DNA of 6,932 nt, from assembly GCA_964500225.1 (NCBI GenBank), contig CAZCOA010000070.1, positions 1 to 6,932 of the forward strand. Direction: 5' to 3'. This DNA is from JAAYDY01 sp964500225. GTDB lineage: Bacteria; Planctomycetota; Phycisphaerae; FEN-1346; JAACEH01. The translations under genes were made by a program, and so were the position numbers. Of this stretch, positions 3,736-6,932 are shown piece after piece. The notes under the pieces were generated by a model that worked only from the letters and a program-made list of their open reading frames with translations, did not search any database and had not been told where the DNA came from. Position 1 is the first letter of the stretch. Every line of letters starts with the position of its first letter.

Positions 3736-5163
3736 ATGAGATACTCGCATCGAGAGTTGCGTATGGGGCGCCTCTGGGCTGTGGCTCTGGCAGGGCTGCT
3801 GACGGCTACGGTTGCGCAAGGGGCCATTGTCACGATGCCCCTGTTGGATTCCAGTGGTACGCCCTCCGGCTGGCAGGCCACGTACAACGACCAGCAGGTC
3901 GGCCTTCAGGTGGTTGGCGTGGCGGGCGGCGAGCTGATCCTCAACATCGCCAAGACGTTCACGTTGCCGCCCAGCGAGGAGACGGGCCAGTTCCCGGCGA
4001 TCCTGATCAACTTTACCCAGATCGGGACCGACCAGGCGACAGCCGGCACGATCCGCATCGCCAGCGAGTCGATCCTGAACCAGACGGGCGTTTCGTGGAC
4101 GGATTATCACTGGCTGGTGATGGCCCAGAACAAGGCGTGGTTCGACGTGCCTGCGTCGGTGGGATTTGCCCTTGGCGCCCAGTTCCAGGCGGAATACTGG
4201 TGGCCGATGTTCAGCGGCTCGATGATGAGCCCGATGCTGACGGCGTTCATCGGCGTGGTGCCCGACGGTGAGACGTACACGTGTGGCCTCGTGGGCGACC
4301 TGGTGATCAGGACCGACTTGAGCGGTGCGGCCCCTGTGACGGTGACCTTCAAGCAATATCCGACGCCGGAGCCGGCGACGATGGCGATGCTGGGCTTTGG
4401 TCTGGCGGCGATGTTCGTGCGGCGGAGGCGGACGGCGCTAATGTCCGTGGCCGTGCTGGTTTTGGCGATGGCGCTGAGCGGCTCTACCGTTCAGGCCGCC
4501 CAGGTCACGGTGCCGCTGATCGAGTACCGGCTGGACATGAAGACGTTCCAGATTCTGGCTGTGGACAGCGGCTGGAATGCCACGTACGACGACGAGCAGG
4601 TCAGTCTGGTGGTGGACCAGGTGAACCTCTCGGGCGATTACGGCGTGATCGAGATTGCCAAGACGTTCCTGTTGCCGCCGGATCCCGAGACGGGCGGTTT
4701 CCCGCCGATTGACATCGTGTTCACGCAGCGGCTGAGTGACGCGGCAATGGTGACGACGATCCGGATTGCCGACGAGTCGATCACGAACCTGACGGGCAAG
4801 GTGTGGACGGACTACCACTGGGAGATTCTCGATGCTGCGGGCGCGGCCTGGTTCGATCCGGAGGCCTCAACGACGTTCGGTCTTCAGCCCTTGCCGCAGT
4901 TCCAGCAGCAGACCTGGTACACGACGTCCGAGGGCGCCGATGCCCTGGCCGTGTCGATGGGCCTGGTGGCGCCGGGCGCCGGCTACTTCCCGGGTACCGA
5001 CGGCAGCGACCTGGTGATCCGGACGAATCCGCTGGCGTCGCTCGAGCCGGTGAGCTTCGTGTTCCGGCAGTACCCGACGGACACCGACATTCCGGAGCCT
5101 GCGACGATGGCGCTGCTGGGATTCGGCCTGGCAGGGCTGTTCATGCGGCGCAGGGGGCAGTAG
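3736..5163 (+). CDS. tandem-duplicated PEP-CTERM protein, 475 aa
   Basis: One frame encodes two paralogous exported proteins end to end. Start ATG 3736 is chosen because GGAAGG (3724-3729) lies 6 nt upstream; ATG 3730 touches that site. Module 1: signal peptide about 1-29 (WAVALAGLLTATVAQG), domain 30-208, PEPATMAMLGFGLAAMFVRRRR (211-232) read here as a sorting tail. Module 2: M236, a second signal peptide (LVLAMALSG...VQA-254), domain 255-447, tail IPEPATMALLGFGLA...RRRGQ to the end. Shared landmarks are GWxATYxDxQV, IAKTFxLPP, ETGxFP, TIRIAxESIxNxTG, WTDYHW and DLVIRT. The domain is not recognised; the protein is probably surface or envelope located. An exosortase-type enzyme could cut at the internal tail and yield two proteins. 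It may also be a fusion of two former genes, or two genes joined by a one-base error (see 4424-4443). Confidence 0.85.
   Translation: MRYSHRELRMGRLWAVALAGLLTATVAQGAIVTMPLLDSSGTPSGWQATYNDQQVGLQVVGVAGGELILNIAKTFTLPPSEETGQFPAILINFTQIGTDQATAGTIRIASESILNQTGVSWTDYHWLVMAQNKAWFDVPASVGFALGAQFQAEYWWPMFSGSMMSPMLTAFIGVVPDGETYTCGLVGDLVIRTDLSGAAPVTVTFKQYPTPEPATMAMLGFGLAAMFVRRRRTALMSVAVLVLAMALSGSTVQAAQVTVPLIEYRLDMKTFQILAVDSGWNATYDDEQVSLVVDQVNLSGDYGVIEIAKTFLLPPDPETGGFPPIDIVFTQRLSDAAMVTTIRIADESITNLTGKVWTDYHWEILDAAGAAWFDPEASTTFGLQPLPQFQQQTWYTTSEGADALAVSMGLVAPGAGYFPGTDGSDLVIRTNPLASLEPVSFVFRQYPTDTDIPEPATMALLGFGLAGLFMRRRGQ
4424..4443 (+). other. module junction: GGAGG and TAATG, possible second translation start
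   Basis: ATG 4441 begins the second signal peptide and is preceded by GGAGG (4424-4428) at 12 nt. TAATG (4439-4443) would be a classic stop/start overlap if module 1 were read one frame over. Translation from ATG 4441 would give a free-standing 240-aa PEP-CTERM protein with its own signal peptide. This suggests two coupled genes now fused, or an apparent fusion caused by a one-base indel upstream. Confidence 0.45.
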
Positions 5164-5205
5164 CGGCAGTCGCCGCAGGCGGCTGGTGAGGCAGTGAGCA
5201 ATGGG

Positions 5206-5234
5206 GCCCCGCCGGGTGTTGGGTCCGGCGGGGC
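5206..5234 (+). other. 10-bp stem-loop in the 3' UTR of the tandem PEP-CTERM gene
   Basis: GCCCCGCCGG (5206-5215) pairs perfectly with CCGGCGGGGC (5225-5234) around a 9-nt loop, 43 nt after the stop codon. No T-tract follows. A smaller stem AGCCT/AGGCT lies just downstream (about 5248-5264). Confidence 0.4.
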
Positions 5235-5295
5235 GCCAAGTGAGCGAAGCCTGGGGGAGAGGCTTGACGAGACGTTGTGCCAACGGCGTCGCGTC

Positions 5296-5346
5296 AAACG
5301 GCAGTGGGACCTCGCGGAGGGTGGGGCCCTGCTGCCGTTTTCTCTT
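5296..5346. terminator. intrinsic terminator between convergent genes
   Basis: AAACGGCAG (5296-5304) pairs perfectly with CTGCCGTTT (5332-5340). The internal segment can add GGG/CCC and CCTC/GAGG pairs. On the plus strand TCTCTT continues the T-rich run after the 3' arm, so it probably ends the transcript of the 3736-5163 gene. On the minus strand the 3' arm ends in GTTTGA, so it may weakly stop transcription from glutamate dehydrogenase. Confidence 0.6.
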
Positions 5347-5364
5347 GGGGGGAATTCACCGAGT

Positions 5365-5504
5365 CTTGCCGGTAAGCCGGTGCGCGAACCTCTTCCACGG
5401 GCAAGGAGCCGGCGATCCTCCCCGTTGGAGGCGGAGGAACTCCGCGAGCGGCCGTGCGGTGAGGGGCGAGCGGAACAACCTTTCCCGCCGTGCTCACCGC
5501 ACGG
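5365..5504 (-). other. hairpin cluster downstream of glutamate dehydrogenase
   Basis: The first strong structure after the gdhA stop (13 nt away) is a 12-bp perfect inverted repeat, 5452-5463 with 5493-5504, loop 29 nt. Further on are GCGGAG/CTCCGC (5431-5436/5440-5445, 3-nt loop), CCTCC/GGAGG (5417-5421/5427-5431) and CTTGCC/GGCAAG (5365-5370/5400-5405). None has a T-tract. They may form a structured 3' UTR or a small RNA on either strand. No credible gene lies in 5164-5516. Confidence 0.4.
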
Positions 5505-5516
5505 AACGGCAGCGGG

Positions 5517-6788
5517 TCATTGCGACCCGCGTCGCACGCACGCCTCGGCCACCCGATCGATAGCGATCCGGTAGGCCGCCTCGCGCAGCGTGCACTGGTG
5601 CTCCTTAGCCAGGGCCGAGACGTGACTGTACGCCGACGTCATGATCCGGTGCAACTCCTTGTCCACCTGCTCGGCCGTCCAGTAGAACTCCTGACGGTTC
5701 TGGACCCACTCGAAGTAGCTGACGGTCACGCCGCCGGCGTTGCAGAGCACGTCGGGAATCACCAGCACGCGGCGCGACGCCAGGGCCTCGTCGGCGTTGG
5801 GCGTCGTGGGGCCGTTTGCTCCTTCGGCGATCATCCGGGCTTTGATCGACTTGACGTTGTCGCTGGTGATGCTGTTTTCCAGGGCCGCCGGCACCAGGAT
5901 ATCCACGTCCAGCTCGAGCAACGCGTCGCGGTCCAGCTTTTCGGCGCCGGCGAACCCCACCACCGATCCGCTTTTTTCCGTGTGCTCGATCAGCTTCGGA
6001 ACGTCCAGGCCTTGTTTGCGGTAAATGGCCCCGTGTACGTCGCTGGCGGCCACGACTTTGCACCCGTCCTCATAGAGGAACTGGGCGGCGCTGGCGCCCA
6101 CCTTGCCGAATCCCTGGACGGCGGCGGTGGTCTTCTTCAGGTTGATGCCGTGCTCCCGGGCGGCTTCCTCGATGCAGAAGACGACACCGCGGCCGGTGGC
6201 CTCGCGGCGGCCCTGCGACCCGCCGATGCTCACGGGTTTGCCCGTCACGATGCCGCGATCGTATTTGCCGTGAATCATCCGCCACGCGTCCATGATCCAC
6301 GTCATCTCGCGCTCGCCCGTGCCGACGTCCGGCGCCGGGATGTCCTTGTCGTGCCCGATGTCGTTCCGCAGGATCACCGCGTACCGTTTGGTCAGGCGTT
6401 CCTTTTCGTTCAGGCTCAGCGTGTCGTAGTCCACGGCGATGGCGCCCTTGGCCCCGCCGAACGGAATGTCCACCACCGCGGTCTTCAGGTACATCCAGAA
6501 CGCCAGGGCCTTGCAGTGGTCCAGCGTGCCCGACGGGTGGAACCGCAGGCCGCCCTTGTACGGGCCGCGATCGTCGTTGAATTGCACGCGGCTGGCCGAG
6601 AACGACTTGATGGTGCCGTTGTCGCATGTGACGCTGATGCGAAATTCGATCGACCGGTCCGGGGTCGTCAGGCGTTGCTCCAAATTCAGACCCGGGTACC
6701 GTTTGTTCAGCTTGACCGCCTCGGCATACCGCAGGAAAGTCTCCTTCGCCAGAACGTAAGGATTCCGTTTGCCGTTGCCGCTGCTCAT
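5517..6788 (-). CDS. gdhA: glutamate dehydrogenase (NAD(P)-dependent)
   Basis: A full-length 423-aa cytoplasmic enzyme that interconverts glutamate and 2-oxoglutarate plus ammonium, linking nitrogen and carbon metabolism. The length is usual for the hexameric class. N-terminal substrate domain: K78 in YKGGLRFHP, K102 in LKTAVVDIPF, catalytic K114 in GGAKGAI and catalytic D154 in PAPDVGT. Their spacing (24, 12, 40) equals that of the known clostridial enzyme. C-terminal Rossmann domain: VQGFGKVG at 224-231, D250 in ASDVHG at the end of the second strand (favours NAD over NADP; inference), EGANGPTTPNAD (322-333), and NAGGVTVSYFEWVQN near 350-364. Start ATG 6788 has AAGGAG 8 nt upstream. It is convergent with the PEP-CTERM gene and appears monocistronic in the window, with a hairpin-bearing leader at 6813-6859. 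Confidence 0.96.
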   Translation of the reverse strand: MSSGNGKRNPYVLAKETFLRYAEAVKLNKRYPGLNLEQRLTTPDRSIEFRISVTCDNGTIKSFSASRVQFNDDRGPYKGGLRFHPSGTLDHCKALAFWMYLKTAVVDIPFGGAKGAIAVDYDTLSLNEKERLTKRYAVILRNDIGHDKDIPAPDVGTGEREMTWIMDAWRMIHGKYDRGIVTGKPVSIGGSQGRREATGRGVVFCIEEAAREHGINLKKTTAAVQGFGKVGASAAQFLYEDGCKVVAASDVHGAIYRKQGLDVPKLIEHTEKSGSVVGFAGAEKLDRDALLELDVDILVPAALENSITSDNVKSIKARMIAEGANGPTTPNADEALASRRVLVIPDVLCNAGGVTVSYFEWVQNRQEFYWTAEQVDKELHRIMTSAYSHVSALAKEHQCTLREAAYRIAIDRVAEACVRRGSQ

Positions 6789-6812
6789 TGATGTGTCTCC
6801 TTAATAACATTT

Positions 6813-6859
6813 CGTCCGGACGCCATCAGGCCGACCTACGTGTCGGTTCGCTCCGGACG
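6813..6859 (-). promoter_or_regulatory. gdhA: nested stem-loop in the gdhA leader
   Basis: CGTCCGGA and TCCGGACG (6852-6859 and 6813-6820) form an 8-bp outer helix, enclosing a 5-bp hairpin CCGAC/GTCGG (6842-6846/6831-6835). It ends about 13 nt before the AAGGAG ribosome-binding site. No T-tract follows, so it is more likely a stability or translation-control element than a terminator. Confidence 0.4.
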
Positions 6860-6893
6860 AGCCACATTACACCAAAGTCAACGACACATCCGC

Positions 6894-6922
6894 AATATAC
6901 TGCATCACGATTCGGTTGCACA
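6894..6922 (-). promoter_or_regulatory. gdhA: possible gdhA promoter
   Basis: On the minus strand TATATT (6899-6894) matches the -10 consensus at five of six bases. The 17-nt spaced -35, TGTGCA (6922-6917), is poor (three of six). Predicted start is near 6887, giving a leader of about 100 nt. A TTGACT at 6881-6876 has no -10 partner. A weak or activator-dependent promoter is possible. Confidence 0.35.
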
Positions 6923-6932
6923 TTCCACACAA

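Noticed and set aside
5365..5385. CCGGCTTA-like string on the minus strand, reminiscent of the RNase P RNA 3' core
   Set aside because: The other conserved RNase P blocks are absent, and the required upstream part would fall inside gdhA.
5490..6791. 433-aa plus-strand open frame opposite gdhA
   Set aside because: It is the antisense shadow of the dehydrogenase, with no motif of its own.
1..6932. Mobile element or CRISPR explanation for the repeated RNA elements
   Set aside because: The three elements share plan and short stem consensus but not extended sequence. There are no direct repeats with spacers, terminal repeats of one sequence, target duplications or transposase.

Overview
The window is GC-rich chromosomal DNA. 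It most likely comes from a Planctomycetota-type bacterium, probably the Phycisphaerae side; this is inference, not proof. The basis is two loci encoding secreted proteins with classic PEP-CTERM sorting tails (PEPATM, a hydrophobic segment, then an Arg-rich end), long non-coding gaps and a lone HDOD-domain gene. No rRNA, tRNA, CRISPR array, transposase or phage gene was seen.

Layout: (1) 104-1120 (+), an HDOD-domain protein. (2) 1121-2126, about 1 kb without a credible gene. It holds a consensus sigma70 promoter (TTGACA, 17 nt, CATAAT), an early terminator-like hairpin about 70 nt after the predicted start, a heavily structured stretch and a very strong terminator at 1856-1894, so a candidate non-coding RNA locus. 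(3) 2127-2762 (-), a 211-aa PEP-CTERM protein. (4) 2763-3735, about 1 kb between divergent genes, with two more near-consensus promoters (one per strand, both 17-nt spacers) and long structured leaders. (5) 3736-5163 (+), two tandem copies of a PEP-CTERM protein fused in one frame. The join carries an internal sorting tail, a second signal peptide and a TAATG overlap in another frame. (6) 5164-5516, a convergent intergenic region rich in hairpins, including a likely shared terminator. (7) 5517-6788 (-), a complete NAD(P)-glutamate dehydrogenase with a hairpin-bearing leader.

Most interesting observation: each of the three promoters is followed, before any gene, by the same RNA architecture. 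This is an outer helix strand, exactly 10 nt, a hairpin with basal stem GGGWCR/YGWCCC, a U-rich tract, then the other outer helix strand. The outer helix sequences differ between copies while pairing is kept, and the G-U wobbles suit only the transcribed strand. Two copies lie in the leaders of the PEP-CTERM genes and one heads the gene-less transcript. They may be a small family of conditional terminators or RNA regulators. Alternatively they are ordinary intrinsic terminators with fortuitous flanking complementarity.

The genes do not form one pathway. HDOD (signalling), PEP-CTERM proteins (envelope or surface) and glutamate dehydrogenase (nitrogen/carbon metabolism) look like independent transcription units. 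The two PEP-CTERM loci are related by position and by a shared LVIRT motif near their C-termini.
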